A stretch of 62,854 nt of DNA, taken from positions 1 through 62,854 of the forward strand of contig NZ_JBBEOI010000005.1 in assembly GCF_037860755.1 (NCBI RefSeq). Direction: 5' to 3'. Within the stretch, counting starts at the first letter, position 1. The number at the start of each line of letters is the position of its first letter. A model generated the notes under the pieces. The model did no database searches. It saw nothing but the letters and a program-made list of their open reading frames with translations, and was not told where the DNA came from. The position numbers were made by a program, and so were the translations under genes. The stretch comes from Aquipuribacter hungaricus. GTDB lineage: Bacteria; Actinomycetota; Actinomycetes; Actinomycetales; JBBAYJ01. Below are positions 16,413-24,462 of this stretch, piece after piece.

Positions 16413-16424
16413 TACTGTGTCCGG
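16413..16424 (+). promoter_or_regulatory. Leaderless promoter of the O-methyltransferase gene
   Basis: TACTGT (16413-16418) lies 6 nt before the ATG at 16425. The promoter faces away from sigE, which starts 134 bp to the left. Confidence 0.65.
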
Positions 16425-17060
16425 ATGACCGCCTCCAAAGCCGCCAGCTGGACCTGGACCGAGAGCTGGGTCGAGGAGTCGCCGGCCGTCCTCGACGCGC
16501 GCACCCGCGCCGCCGAGCTCGGCGTCGTCGCCGTGTCCCCCGGGACCGGCTCGCTGCTCGCCGTGCTCGCCGCCTCGCTGCCCGGCCGGGCCGTCGTCGA
16601 CGTCGGCACGGGGACCGGGGTGGCCGCGCTGCGCATGCTCGAGGCGATGCCCGAGAACGGGGTGCTGACGAGCATCGACGTCGAGGTCGAGCACCAGGGC
16701 GCCGCGCGCACCGCGCTGCAGGCCGCGGGCATCCGCGGCAACCGGGCGCGCATCATCCACGGCGACGCGGCGGACGTCCTGCCCCGGCTGGCCGACGGCG
16801 GGTACGACCTCGTCCACGTCGACGTCGACGACCCCCGGGTGAGCGCGCTCGTGCTCACCGAGGCGCTGCGCCTGCTGCGGGCCGGCGGCGTGCTCGTCGT
16901 CTCCGACGCCCTCGCGCAGGACCGCGTGCCGGACCCGGCCCAGCGCGACCAGCGGACCACCGCGGCGCGCGAGCTGCTGCGCGCGGTCGCCGACGACGAC
17001 CGGCTCGTCCGCACCGTCGTGCCCGTGGGCGACGGCGTCCTGCTGGCCGTCAAGCGCTGA
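16425..17060 (+). CDS. Class I SAM-dependent O-methyltransferase
   Basis: 211 aa. The SAM site is [16 protein letters not shown], followed by acidic loop [15 protein letters not shown] and [10 protein letters not shown]. It belongs to the methyltransferase_3/caffeoyl-CoA type. A homologue (Rv1220c in M. tuberculosis) is divergent from sigE in the same way. The substrate is not known. The ATG is leaderless. A 15-bp hairpin ends the unit. Confidence 0.87.
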   Translation: MTASKAASWTWTESWVEESPAVLDARTRAAELGVVAVSPGTGSLLAVLAASLPGRAVVDVGTGTGVAALRMLEAMPENGVLTSIDVEVEHQGAARTALQAAGIRGNRARIIHGDAADVLPRLADGGYDLVHVDVDDPRVSALVLTEALRLLRAGGVLVVSDALAQDRVPDPAQRDQRTTAARELLRAVADDDRLVRTVVPVGDGVLLAVKR

Positions 17061-17089
17061 GAGCACCCGCACCACGACGACCCACGACG

Positions 17090-17130
17090 ACCGACGACCC
17101 GCCGGGCGGCTGCCGCGGCGGGTCGTCGGT
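17090..17130. terminator. Hairpin between convergent O-methyltransferase and DUF3117 genes
   Basis: A perfect 15-bp stem (17090-17104 with 17116-17130) closes an 11-nt loop midway between the two stop codons, so it can end transcription from both sides. Confidence 0.85.
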
Positions 17131-17185
17131 CTGGCTGATGCGGGTCTGGCAGGTGCGGGGCTGACCGTACGGGTCGGCCGGAGCC

Positions 17186-17353
17186 TCAGACGACGACGGC
17201 CTTGAGCGCGTCGCCGAGCTCGCCGGCCTCGGTGGGGGTCATCTCGACGACGAGACGCCCGCCACCCTCCAGCGGCACCCTCATGACGATCCCGCGCCCC
17301 TCCTTGGTGACCTCCAGCGGACCGTCACCGGTGCGGGGCTTCATCGCGGCCAT
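17186..17353 (-). CDS. DUF3117 microprotein (55 aa)
   Basis: A 55-aa gene reading MAAMKPRTGDGPLEVTKEGR at the start and ending GELGDALKAVVV, nearly the same as DUF3117 proteins across actinobacteria (Rv1211 in M. tuberculosis). AAGGAG lies 7 nt before the ATG; another ATG 4 bp upstream is out of frame. The protein is basic at the N-terminus and has no membrane segment. Function is unknown, but its conservation in length and sequence is striking. Confidence 0.92.
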   Translation of the reverse strand: MAAMKPRTGDGPLEVTKEGRGIVMRVPLEGGGRLVVEMTPTEAGELGDALKAVVV

Positions 17354-17554
17354 CCATGTGCTCCTTCTGGTCTGTGGCCCCGGTGGGCCACACTCGCGCG
17401 GCCGACCGCGGGGTGCGGACGGCAGCTGTCGCCTCCATTATCCCCCTACCGCGCTGGTAGGTCGGGAAGACAGCCGGGTTCACCCTCCGACCGGCTAGCG
17501 TCACGCAGGGCCGCAGCCGCCGGGGACTGCGGCCGGGAGCCGCCGAGGAGCGCC

Positions 17555-18361
17555 GTGAGCGAGCAGCCAGACCACGCGGGGGTGCGGGTCGAGGTCGACG
17601 GTGCCGTCGCGACCGTCGTCCTCGACCGGCCCGCCGCGATGAACTCCCTGACCACCCCGACCAAGGTCGCGCTGCTCGCCGCGCTGGAGCGGGTGGCCGC
17701 CGACGACGCCGTCCGCTGCGTCGTCCTCACCGGCACGGGGCGCGCGTTCTCCGTCGGCCAGGACCTGCGCGAGCACGCGGACGTGCTCGCCTCGGGCGAC
17801 CTGTCCTCGCTCTGGTCGACGGTGCCCGAGCACTACAACCCGGTGAGCACGCTGCTGGCGACCATGCCCAAGCCGGTGATCGCGGCGGTCAACGGGGTGG
17901 CCGCCGGGGCCGGGGCGTCGTTCGCCATGGCTGCCGACCTGCGGCTGGTGGGGGCGTCGGCGGGCTTCAACCTGGCCTTCACCGGCATCGGGCTGTCCGC
18001 GGACTCCGGCGCCACCTGGTACCTGCCCCGCCTGGTCGGCACCGGCCGGGCGATGGACCTGCTGCTGCGGCCGCGGACCGTGCACGCGCAGGAGGCGCTC
18101 GACATCGGCCTGGCCACCGAGGTGGTCCCGGACGCCGACCTGCCGACCCGGGCCGCCGAGGTCGCCGCGTCGCTGGCCGCCGGGCCGACCCTGGCCTACG
18201 CCGCCGTCCGCCGCGCCGTCGCGTTCTCCGCCGCGCACGACCTGCCCGCCTCCCTGGCGCACGAGTCCGACGCGATGTCCGCGACGGGCGCCACGCAGGA
18301 CCACGCCGACGCCGTCCGGTCGTTCCTGGCCAAGGAGCGGCCGACGTTCCACGCCCGCTGA
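17555..18361 (+). CDS. Enoyl-CoA hydratase/isomerase family protein
   Basis: 268 aa, a crotonase fold. The CoA-binding and oxyanion-hole segments GRAFSVGQDLREHADV and GVAAGAGASFAMAADLRLV are clear, and LAFTGIGLSADSGATWYLPRLVG resembles the PaaG/EchA group. Catalytic acids typical of hydratases are not both obvious, so isomerase activity is as likely. GAGGAG lies just before the GTG. Upstream TAGCGT (17497-17502) may be the -10 box with a conventional leader. No pathway partners are adjacent. Confidence 0.87.
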   Translation: MSEQPDHAGVRVEVDGAVATVVLDRPAAMNSLTTPTKVALLAALERVAADDAVRCVVLTGTGRAFSVGQDLREHADVLASGDLSSLWSTVPEHYNPVSTLLATMPKPVIAAVNGVAAGAGASFAMAADLRLVGASAGFNLAFTGIGLSADSGATWYLPRLVGTGRAMDLLLRPRTVHAQEALDIGLATEVVPDADLPTRAAEVAASLAAGPTLAYAAVRRAVAFSAAHDLPASLAHESDAMSATGATQDHADAVRSFLAKERPTFHAR

Positions 18362-18383
18362 GCGCCGCTCCCCCGGTCCCCGC

Positions 18384-18458
18384 GCGGTGCGGGCCCGGGC
18401 GGTGCGGGCTCAGGCGGTGCGGGCTCAGGCGGTGCGGGCTCAGGCGGTGCGGGTGCCC
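18384..18458. repeat. Five 15-bp tandem repeats at the 3' end of tag
   Basis: Unit GCGGTGCGGGCTCAG occurs three times exactly (18399-18443), flanked by one variant copy on each side (18384-18398, 18444-18458). On the minus strand each exact unit contains an in-frame TGA, so the first one met ends tag and the others lie beyond it. Confidence 0.9.
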
Positions 18459-19039
18459 GGGGCGGGCCGCACGTGGCAGCCCTGGACGTGGTCGTCGACC
18501 AGGCCGCTCGCCTGCATGAGGGCGTACGCCGTCGTCGGCCCGACGAACCGGAACCCGGCCCCCTTGAGGGCGCGCGCGAGCGCCACCGACCCCGGCGTCG
18601 TGGCGGGGACCTCGGCGAGCGAGCCGTGCCGGGGGCCAGCCGCCGGCGGCGGACGGTGCGCCTCGACGAGCCCGTCCAGCCCGCCGGCGTCCCGCAGCGC
18701 CAGCACGGCCCGGGCGTTGGCGACCGTCGCGCGGATCTTGGCCCCGTTGCGGACGATCGCCGCGTCGCCGAGCAGCCGGGCGACGTCGTCCTCGTCGTAG
18801 CCTGCGACGACCTCGGGGTCGAACCCGGCGAACGCCGCGCGGAACCCCTCGCGCTTGCGGAGGACGACCAGCCACGACAGGCCCGACTGGAACGCCTCCA
18901 GGCTCACCCGCTCGAACAGGGCGTGCTCACCGGTGACGGGCCGGCCCCACTCGGTGTCGTGGTAGTCGCGGTACTCCGGCGGCGCGTCCCCCCAGGGGCA
19001 GCGCCCGAGCCCGTCGTCGCCGACGACGGCGCCGCTCAC
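18440..19039 (-). CDS. tag: DNA-3-methyladenine glycosylase I
   Basis: 199 aa. Tag removes 3-methyladenine from DNA. The zinc ligands of the E. coli enzyme are all matched with the same spacing: Cys14 and His27 (CPWG ... YHDTEWG) and His184 and Cys188 (DDHVQGCHV). Other family blocks are LFERVSLEAFQSGLSWLVVL and FRFVGPTTAYALMQASGLV. The GTG start overlaps the stop of the SRPBCC gene (GTGA). The last codons run into a 15-bp repeat array that supplies the stop. Confidence 0.94.
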   Translation of the reverse strand: MSGAVVGDDGLGRCPWGDAPPEYRDYHDTEWGRPVTGEHALFERVSLEAFQSGLSWLVVLRKREGFRAAFAGFDPEVVAGYDEDDVARLLGDAAIVRNGAKIRATVANARAVLALRDAGGLDGLVEAHRPPPAAGPRHGSLAEVPATTPGSVALARALKGAGFRFVGPTTAYALMQASGLVDDHVQGCHVRPAPGTRTA

Positions 19040-19533
19040 GGCCTGCGCTGCTCCGCCTCGAGCTCGCGCGCCATGGACCGCAGCGCCGCGGAGTAGGCGA
19101 GCCGGCCCGCGAGCGCGACCAGGGGCGCGAGCAGCCGGGTGACCGGGCGGGGGGGCAGGTCGAGGTCCCCCTCCCACAGCACCCGGGTGAGCGGTCGTCC
19201 GGTGCCGCCCCCGGGCAGGGCCACCACGTCGAAGGCGGCGCTGCCGCGCACGAGCCGGCCGAGCTTGCGGATGCCGCACCGGCCCGGCAGGCCGTCGGCC
19301 GGCGGGAGCCAGGCGGTGACCTCCATCGGGTCGTCGAAGCCGAGCCGGTCCAGCCCCGCGGCGGACAGCGAGGTCCGCCCGACGAAGCGCGCGCCTACGC
19401 CCGTGGCCAGGGGGGTGAGGACGCGGACCGTGGTGAACGGCACCCAGCGGGTGTGGCTCGGCCAGTCCGTGAGCCGGTCCCAGACGTCCTGGACCGGGGC
19501 GTCGACGTCGACGACCGCGACGAAGCGGGTCAC
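19036..19533 (-). CDS. SRPBCC (START/Bet v 1-like) family protein
   Basis: 165 aa. The start VTRFVAVVDVDAPVQDVWDR and a WPSHTRWVPF segment follow the pattern of polyketide-cyclase/START-like proteins, which hold hydrophobic ligands in a deep pocket. GGAGG precedes the GTG by 5 nt. Both ends overlap neighbouring genes (GTGA), so it is cotranslated with the DivIVA-like gene and tag. The ligand is unknown. Confidence 0.78.
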   Translation of the reverse strand: MTRFVAVVDVDAPVQDVWDRLTDWPSHTRWVPFTTVRVLTPLATGVGARFVGRTSLSAAGLDRLGFDDPMEVTAWLPPADGLPGRCGIRKLGRLVRGSAAFDVVALPGGGTGRPLTRVLWEGDLDLPPRPVTRLLAPLVALAGRLAYSAALRSMARELEAEQRRP

Positions 19534-20033
19534 GCGTGCCTCCTGGCTGCGGGGTCGGCGAGCGGGGCGTCGACAGCGTCCACGGGGTCGATGCCGACGG
19601 GCTCGACGGGGGCGACGGGGTCGACGGGGTCGACCAGGTCGGTGGGGTCCAGGTGCGCGTCGTCCTCGCCGGCCAGCGGGGCGGGCACCGGGGGCGGCGT
19701 GCCCTCGGGGACGGGGTCCTGCACGTCGCCGGGCTCGGCCAGGTGGGCTCCGGCGTGGCCGACGAGCCCCCGCAGCCGCGCGATCTCGGCGTCCCGGGCC
19801 TCGAGCAGGTCGCGCGCCTCGTCGAGCACCGCGTCGACCTGGTCCATCCGGTAGCCGCGAAGCGCCAGGGTGAAGCGCGCCCGGTCCAGGTCGTCGGCGT
19901 GCTCCAGCGGCCCGGCCAGCGGGGGCGGCAGCGTCTCCGTGACAGGCGCCATCCCGCCGCGCACCGCGCCGAGCGCCACGGCGACGACGCCCGCGACGGA
20001 CAGCAGGAGGAGGGCGACCAGGAGGAGGTCCAC
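19530..20033 (-). CDS. DivIVA-domain membrane protein
   Basis: 167 aa. One N-terminal transmembrane helix (LLLVALLLLSVAGVVAVALG) is followed by a short DivIVA motif (FTLALRGYRMDQVDAVLDEA) and a coiled coil (RDLLEARDAEIARLRGLV), then an acidic Pro/Val/Asp-rich tail with repeated VDPV units. It corresponds to the gene next to gpgS in M. tuberculosis (Rv1209). DivIVA proteins mark curved membranes and growth poles. The GTG follows CAGGAT by 7 nt, so it may be leaderless. Confidence 0.8.
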   Translation of the reverse strand: MDLLLVALLLLSVAGVVAVALGAVRGGMAPVTETLPPPLAGPLEHADDLDRARFTLALRGYRMDQVDAVLDEARDLLEARDAEIARLRGLVGHAGAHLAEPGDVQDPVPEGTPPPVPAPLAGEDDAHLDPTDLVDPVDPVAPVEPVGIDPVDAVDAPLADPAARRHA

Positions 20034-20139
20034 GGGGGCGATCCTGCCAGGCGGGCGCCGGCCCCCCGACGCCCCCCGACGACGCCCCCGGCCGCACCCC
20101 TGACGTCTCCTCCGACGTGACCCCGGACCATGCCGCGGC

Positions 20140-21222
20140 TCAGGCGGAGCGCCGCTGCCCGCCGTCCGCCCGGGCGGCCGCGCGCAGGGAGGCCAGCACC
20201 TCGGCCATGGGCGGGCGGTCGTGGACCACGACGTGCGTGGTGCCGGGGCGCCACCGCCCGTCCGCGGCCTGGTCGAACTGGACGAGGTCGACGCCGCCGG
20301 CGGCCCCCGGACCACCGTGCGCCACGGCGCGCACCAGGTCCGTCCCGGCGGTGCGCCGGGCGATGGTCAGCATGATCTCCTGGGCGGCCACGCCGAGGCT
20401 CAGCAGGTCGCGGTGCCGGTGCTTGCGGACCCCCACGTCGACCTGGGCGATCGCGTCCAGGCCGAGCAGCGCGAGGGTGTCCAGGAGCAGGCCCACCTCG
20501 ATGCCGTAGCCGCCGGCGAACGGGACCTGCTCGAGCAGCTCCCGGGTGCCCGCGTACTCCCCGCCGAGCGGCTGCACCACGCCCCCGAGCTGCGGCGCGA
20601 AGGTCGCGAGCGCCGGCCTGGCGAGCAGCTCGGTGACGCGGCCCCCGCCGGACTTCTCGGTCGTCGTCTCCAGCCGCAGCGGCCGGGCGTAGAAGGCCTT
20701 GACCAGGTGGACGCCCTCCTCCCGCAGGATCGGCCCGAGCAGGCCGACGACGAGGCTGGCGTGCACGTCGACCAGGTCGGAGTCGGCGTAGACCACGATG
20801 TCGGCGTCCGTCGCGGCGAGCGCGCGCCACAGCACCTCGCCCTTGCCGGGGCGCACCGGCACCCCCGGCAGCGCCTCCTCCCGGGTGACCACGCGCGCCC
20901 CGGCGGCGCGGGCGACGGCGACCGTGGCGTCCGTGGACCCGGAGTCGACGACGAGGACCTCGTCCACGAGCGGCGGCATGCCCGGTCCCTGGCGGCGGGT
21001 GAGCGGCAGGAACGCCCGGACCACCCCGCCCACCGTGGTCTCCTCGTCCAGGGCGGGCAGGACGACGGCGACACGGCGGCCCTCCTTGCCGCGGACCAGG
21101 TCCTGCGCGGACCACGTGACGTCGTGCCAGGTGCGGGTGCGGTACCAGGCGCCCAGGCCGGGCACGCCCAGGGCGTCCACGGGAGCCGGGCCGGTGCCCG
21201 GGGCGCGTACGGGTGCGTTCAT
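20140..21222 (-). CDS. gpgS: Glucosyl-3-phosphoglycerate synthase
   Basis: 360 aa, a GT-A glycosyltransferase. It should join glucose from a nucleotide sugar to 3-phosphoglycerate, the first step to glucosylglycerate and, in mycobacteria, methylglucose lipopolysaccharide. The GT81 pattern is visible: VAVVLPALDEETTVG, VVDSGSTDAT and the metal-binding YADSDLVD (Asp147-x-Asp149), then GKGEVLWRAL. The ATG overlaps the stop of the folP-like gene, an arrangement also seen in M. tuberculosis (Rv1207-Rv1208). Confidence 0.9.
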   Translation of the reverse strand: MNAPVRAPGTGPAPVDALGVPGLGAWYRTRTWHDVTWSAQDLVRGKEGRRVAVVLPALDEETTVGGVVRAFLPLTRRQGPGMPPLVDEVLVVDSGSTDATVAVARAAGARVVTREEALPGVPVRPGKGEVLWRALAATDADIVVYADSDLVDVHASLVVGLLGPILREEGVHLVKAFYARPLRLETTTEKSGGGRVTELLARPALATFAPQLGGVVQPLGGEYAGTRELLEQVPFAGGYGIEVGLLLDTLALLGLDAIAQVDVGVRKHRHRDLLSLGVAAQEIMLTIARRTAGTDLVRAVAHGGPGAAGGVDLVQFDQAADGRWRPGTTHVVVHDRPPMAEVLASLRAAARADGGQRRSA

Positions 21223-22166
21223 GCCAGACCTCTCAGGGCTCGTGGGGGGACCAGGTCGCCGCGCACGGCCTCGACGACGTCGAGGGCGCGGCGGGTGGCG
21301 CGGGCGTCGTGGCAGCGGAACACCGTGGCGCCCAGCCAGGCGGCGACGGCGGTGGCGGCGAGGGTGCCCTCGAGCCGCTCGTCGGGCGGCAGGTCGAGGG
21401 TCTCCCCGACGAAGTCCTTGCGGCTCAGCGCCATGAGCACCGGGAGGCCGAGGGCCACCACCGCATCGGTGCGCCGGACCAGCGCGAGGCTGTGCCACGT
21501 GTTCTTGCCGAAGTCGTGGGTGGGGTCGACGAGGACCGAGCGGGGGTCGACCCCGGCCCCGACGGCCCGGGCGGCACCGGCGCGCAGCGTGGCGAGCACG
21601 TCGTCGACCACCCCCTCGGCGGTCGTGCCGTAGGTGACGCGGTGGGGGCGGGTGCGCGGCCGGGCACCGCCGGTGTGCGAGACGACGTAGCCGGCGCCGT
21701 GGCGGGCGGCGACGTGGACGAGGTCGGGGTCGTGGCCGGCCCAGGTGTCGTTGACCAGCGCCGCCCCGGCCGCGCAGGCCTGCCCGGCGACCTCGGCGCG
21801 CCAGGTGTCGACGGACACCACGACGTCCGGGTGCCGCTCGCGCACGGCGGCGACGAAGCCGACCACCCGGTCGAGCTCCTGCTGCGGCGGCACGTCCTCC
21901 CCCGGCCCGGCCTTGACCCCGCCGACGTCGACGACGTCCGCGCCGGCGTCGACCGCCTCGTCCACCGCGGCCAGGGCCACCCGGTCGTCCAGCTGCCGGG
22001 CGCCGGAGAAGAAGGAGTCCGGAGTCCGGTTGACCACGGCCATGACCACCGTGCGACCCGGCGGGAACGACCGGCCGCCCAGCCGCAGGCCGGTCCCTGT
22101 GCCCGTGCCGGGACCTCCGCCGAGACCGGGGGCCTCGCCGGGGGCCTGCTCGGGGTGGGGGCGCAT
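21219..22166 (-). CDS. folP: Dihydropteroate synthase-like protein (FolP2 type)
   Basis: 315 aa from the ATG at 22166, which follows CACGCT by 6 nt; a GTG at 22232 would add 22 residues. The TIM-barrel and DHPS blocks are present (NRTPDSFF, VSVDTWRAEVA, NDTW, LMALSRKDFVG). However, the usual DIGGESTRPG is DVGGVKAGPGE and the DPGFGFGK block is DPTHDFGKNT, the wording of the second actinobacterial copy (FolP2). As I recall, mycobacterial FolP2 lacks normal DHPS activity. Position upstream of gpgS supports FolP2. Confidence 0.85.
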   Translation of the reverse strand: MRPHPEQAPGEAPGLGGGPGTGTGTGLRLGGRSFPPGRTVVMAVVNRTPDSFFSGARQLDDRVALAAVDEAVDAGADVVDVGGVKAGPGEDVPPQQELDRVVGFVAAVRERHPDVVVSVDTWRAEVAGQACAAGAALVNDTWAGHDPDLVHVAARHGAGYVVSHTGGARPRTRPHRVTYGTTAEGVVDDVLATLRAGAARAVGAGVDPRSVLVDPTHDFGKNTWHSLALVRRTDAVVALGLPVLMALSRKDFVGETLDLPPDERLEGTLAATAVAAWLGATVFRCHDARATRRALDVVEAVRGDLVPPRALRGLA

Positions 22167-22286
22167 GGCGGCAGCGTGCCAGCCTGCCGTCGCACCGCCA
22201 GGGCCCTGCGGGGACGGGCGGGCGATCGTCACACCGGGGGCGGGGTCGTCACGGCGTCGAAACGGCGCGGACCCGGCCCCGTCACC

Positions 22287-23090
22287 TCACGAGGTCGGGT
22301 GCTGCTCCCGGGCCGCCACCATGAGCGCGACGGCCTCGGCGGGGTCGTCGGTGAGCGTCACCAGGTCGAGGTCCTGGGTGGAGATGGTCCCCGCGTCCAG
22401 CTGGGTGCCGCGGACCCAGTCGAGCAGCCCGCCCCAGTACTCGGTGCCGACCAGGCAGACGGGGAAGGCGCGGACCTTCCCGGTCTGGACCAGGGTGAGC
22501 GCCTCGAACAGCTCGTCGAGGGTGCCCCAGCCGCCCGGCAGGACGACGAAGCCCTGGCTGTACTTGAGGAACATCGTCTTGCGGGCGAAGAAGTAGCGGA
22601 AGTTGACGGCCAGGTCGACCCAGTCGTTCATGCCCTGCTCGTGCGGCAGCTCGATCCCCAGGCCCACCGACGTCCCGCCGGCCTCGCAGGCGCCGCGGTT
22701 GGCGGCCTCCATGAGGCCCGGCCCGCCGCCGGTGATGACGGCGAACCCCTCGGCCACGAGCCGCCGGCCGATGTCCATGCCCGTGCGGTAGACCTCGGTG
22801 TCGACCGCGGTGCGCGCCGAGCCGAACACCGACACCGCGGGACCGAGCTCGGCGAGGGCACCGAAGCCCTCGACGAACTCGCTCTGGATCCGGAGCACGC
22901 GCCACGGGTCGGAGTGCACCCAGTCGGCCTCGCCCCGGTTCTCCAGCAGGCGCGTGTCGGTGGTGGACGTCGGCGTCTGCCCGCGCCGGAACCCCACCGG
23001 GCCCTGCCGGTGCCAAGCAGACGCATCGTCGGTGACCAGGGGGCCGACCGACCCGCCACTCCCCGCGTCGCCAGGCTCTGAATCTGTCAC
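22287..23090 (-). CDS. LOG family protein (cytokinin riboside monophosphate phosphoribohydrolase-like)
   Basis: 267 aa. The LOG/TIGR00730 signature is clear: VSVFGSARTAV, ITGGGPGLMEAANRGACEAG and the catalytic PGGWGTLDELFEAL. Such enzymes release adenine-type bases from nucleoside monophosphates. The GTG at 23090 follows TAGGCT by 6 nt (leaderless). A 103-bp part of its 5' region (22902-23004) recurs almost exactly at 25797-25899 inside a truncated second copy, so the promoter and first ~30 codons may have been supplied by the inserted DNA on its right. Confidence 0.9.
   Translation of the reverse strand: MTDSEPGDAGSGGSVGPLVTDDASAWHRQGPVGFRRGQTPTSTTDTRLLENRGEADWVHSDPWRVLRIQSEFVEGFGALAELGPAVSVFGSARTAVDTEVYRTGMDIGRRLVAEGFAVITGGGPGLMEAANRGACEAGGTSVGLGIELPHEQGMNDWVDLAVNFRYFFARKTMFLKYSQGFVVLPGGWGTLDELFEALTLVQTGKVRAFPVCLVGTEYWGGLLDWVRGTQLDAGTISTQDLDLVTLTDDPAEAVALMVAAREQHPTS
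22902..23004. repeat. Left copy of the 103-bp duplication (possible attachment site)
   Basis: This segment matches 25797-25899 at 101 of 103 positions by eye, in the same orientation. It codes for the PVGFRRGQTPTSTTD to DWVHSDPWR part of the LOG protein. Similarity falls off sharply on both sides. Confidence 0.88.
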
Positions 23091-23286
23091 GCAGGCAGCC
23101 TAGAGCCTTCGATGTAGACGCCCATGAGCACCGGTTGCACTCCGTAGTGCACGCATCGTCACAGACGCTGAGCGACTGCCCTGGCTCCAACGGGCGGCAG
23201 ACAGACAAGCCCCGCGACTAGGTCGACAAGCGGGTCACAATCCTTTCAGCGATGCAGGACTCCCGACGACTAGGGGAGGGGTCAGC

Positions 23287-23567
23287 ATGACCAACACCGG
23301 AGCCGAGAACGCAGCTGCGGCGCCGAAGCGCGTCCGCGTGAGCCAGACAGAGGTCCCGAGACACATTCTCGCTGCGGCCCTGCGAGTCGCCCAGGCGCTG
23401 GAGGATCGCCACGACGGCAACGCTTCCGCTCCGATCATGGTGGCCGAGAGCGTCGGTAACACCCCCCTGCCTCATCCTGGCGTCGCACTATCACCGGCGC
23501 GGCCGTCGCTCGCGGCATCACGAACGGATCGAGATCGTCCGTGAACCCACCGGGGTCTCGGTCTGGT
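23287..23567 (+). pseudogene. Frameshifted remnant of a small actinobacterial protein
   Basis: GGGAGG stands 7 nt before the ATG. The first frame reads MTNTGAENAAAAPKRVRVSQ, then HILAAALRVAQALEDRHDG. After about residue 55 the family-like continuation TITGAAVARGITNG appears in a shifted frame, and IEIVREPTGVSVWCR in another. The order resembles a small uncharacterised actinobacterial protein (…TGAAIAYGLT…G…) that I remember but cannot name. At least two frameshifts make it a probable pseudogene. Confidence 0.5.
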
Positions 23568-23572
23568 GCAGA

Positions 23573-23831
23573 TCACACCCGTTGGCTAATCACCTGCTCA
23601 CCGCTTTCCTGGGCGAAGGCGGGTGCACCTAGGCGAAGTCCGAGCGCTGCGGCCACTCGACCGGCGGTGTCCACGATCACCCCCTGGCGACGTTCGATCA
23701 AGCCAAGGCTGGTGCGGAAGGCCTAGAAGATCCGCCACCTCATCCAGCGACATGCCTGATTGCGGCCGCTCGGCCGCGAAGGCGTCGGCTGAGGCTCGCG
23801 CAGAGGGACGGACGACGGCACGCTCGTTGAC
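23573..23831 (-). pseudogene. Decayed XRE-type helix-turn-helix regulator
   Basis: On the minus strand one frame reads SADAFAAERPQSGMSLDEVA followed by DLLG; after a frameshift the reading continues RTSLGLIERRQGVIVDTAGR and VAAALGLRLGAPAFAQESG to a stop at 23573. Together they match the XRE pattern (SLDELA...IERG...TLxRIAxALGL). No single frame covers it and no good start is visible. It may once have been the regulator of the inserted element. Confidence 0.45.
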
Positions 23832-24137
23832 CGCACGTGCACGGCAGAGGACCGGACGATGCCCGGCGGGCTAGGGGTCAGCGCCCTTGTCTTCGGTGCC
23901 GGGCCACCTTGGGAGCGCCGTCCTCTTGATCAGCCTCGACGGCCCATCCTGGGTGATGCCCCAATTGGCGTTCAGGCGTGCGCGCACAACCGCGAGGCCC
24001 ACTGTACGAACCTCGCCCGTGTCGGCGCTCGGAACGCTCTCGACACGGCCACCGCCTACCCGCCGCTCAGCTGCCGGATCTTCCCATCGAGTTCCCCTGC
24101 CCCCCGGGTGCCGATTCCCGAACACCGGACATGAAGA
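23832..24137. other. Unassigned stretch within the insertion
   Basis: About 300 bp. A minus-strand frame (ending at 23871) reads VGLAVVRARLNANWGITQDG before its stop, but it begins inside the hairpin terminator to the right and has no ribosome site. I could not recognise it. It may be another fragment. Confidence 0.4.
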
Positions 24138-24167
24138 GGCCCCCTCGCCCGGAAGAGCGAGGGGGCC
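24138..24167 (-). terminator. Strong hairpin terminator of the secreted/membrane protein unit
   Basis: A perfect 11-bp stem (24138-24148 with 24157-24167) closes an 8-nt loop, 15 nt past the stop of the 92-aa membrane protein gene. Confidence 0.85.
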
Positions 24168-24182
24168 GGGTCCTGCGGACAA

Positions 24183-24461
24183 TCAGACGTCGACGGTACG
24201 TCTACGCCAGGCCTGCCGCAGCAGCGACAGGGCTGGAGGTCCTACCAGGAAGCCCACCAAGCCCATCATGGCTGCCAGCGCCAAGGCTTCGCCCTCGGCA
24301 GCGTCGAGCCCGCCCCGGGCCATCACGTACAGGACCACGAAGTACGGGACGAGCAAGGCGAACGTGAACAGCGGCAGCGCGAACCGGGGCGGGAGGGCCT
24401 GGTAGGCCAGGCCGACGCCGAGGCTGACGATCAGGACGCCGAGCAGCACGACCCCCAGCAT
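24183..24461 (-). CDS. Small three-helix membrane protein in the insertion
   Basis: 92 aa, not assigned to a family. Three hydrophobic helices are visible (about 2-22, 28-48 and 57-77, e.g. ALPLFTFALLVPYFVVLYVM), followed by a basic C-terminus (LLRQAWRRRTV). The ATG at 24461 lies one base after the stop of the secreted protein gene (TGACATG), so the two are surely cotranscribed and probably translationally coupled. With a secreted cysteine-containing partner, an immunity or export helper role is a reasonable guess only. A strong terminator follows. Confidence 0.7.
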   Translation of the reverse strand: MLGVVLLGVLIVSLGVGLAYQALPPRFALPLFTFALLVPYFVVLYVMARGGLDAAEGEALALAAMMGLVGFLVGPPALSLLRQAWRRRTVDV

Positions 24462-24462
24462 G

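Noticed and set aside
16291-16424. SigE-type autoregulatory promoter (GGAAC ... GTT) before sigE
   Set aside because: A GGGAAC is present on the minus strand, but no GTT-type -10 stands at the right distance, so I do not claim it.
18387-18800. Plus-strand frame starting in the 15-bp repeats (RAQAVRAQAV...)
   Set aside because: Opposite the well-supported tag gene; the peptide repeat is only the translation of the DNA repeat.
23871-24182. Minus-strand 103-codon frame after the cassette terminator
   Set aside because: It begins within the hairpin and lacks a start signal; I could not find any family pattern. It may be a gene fragment but I cannot support a call.
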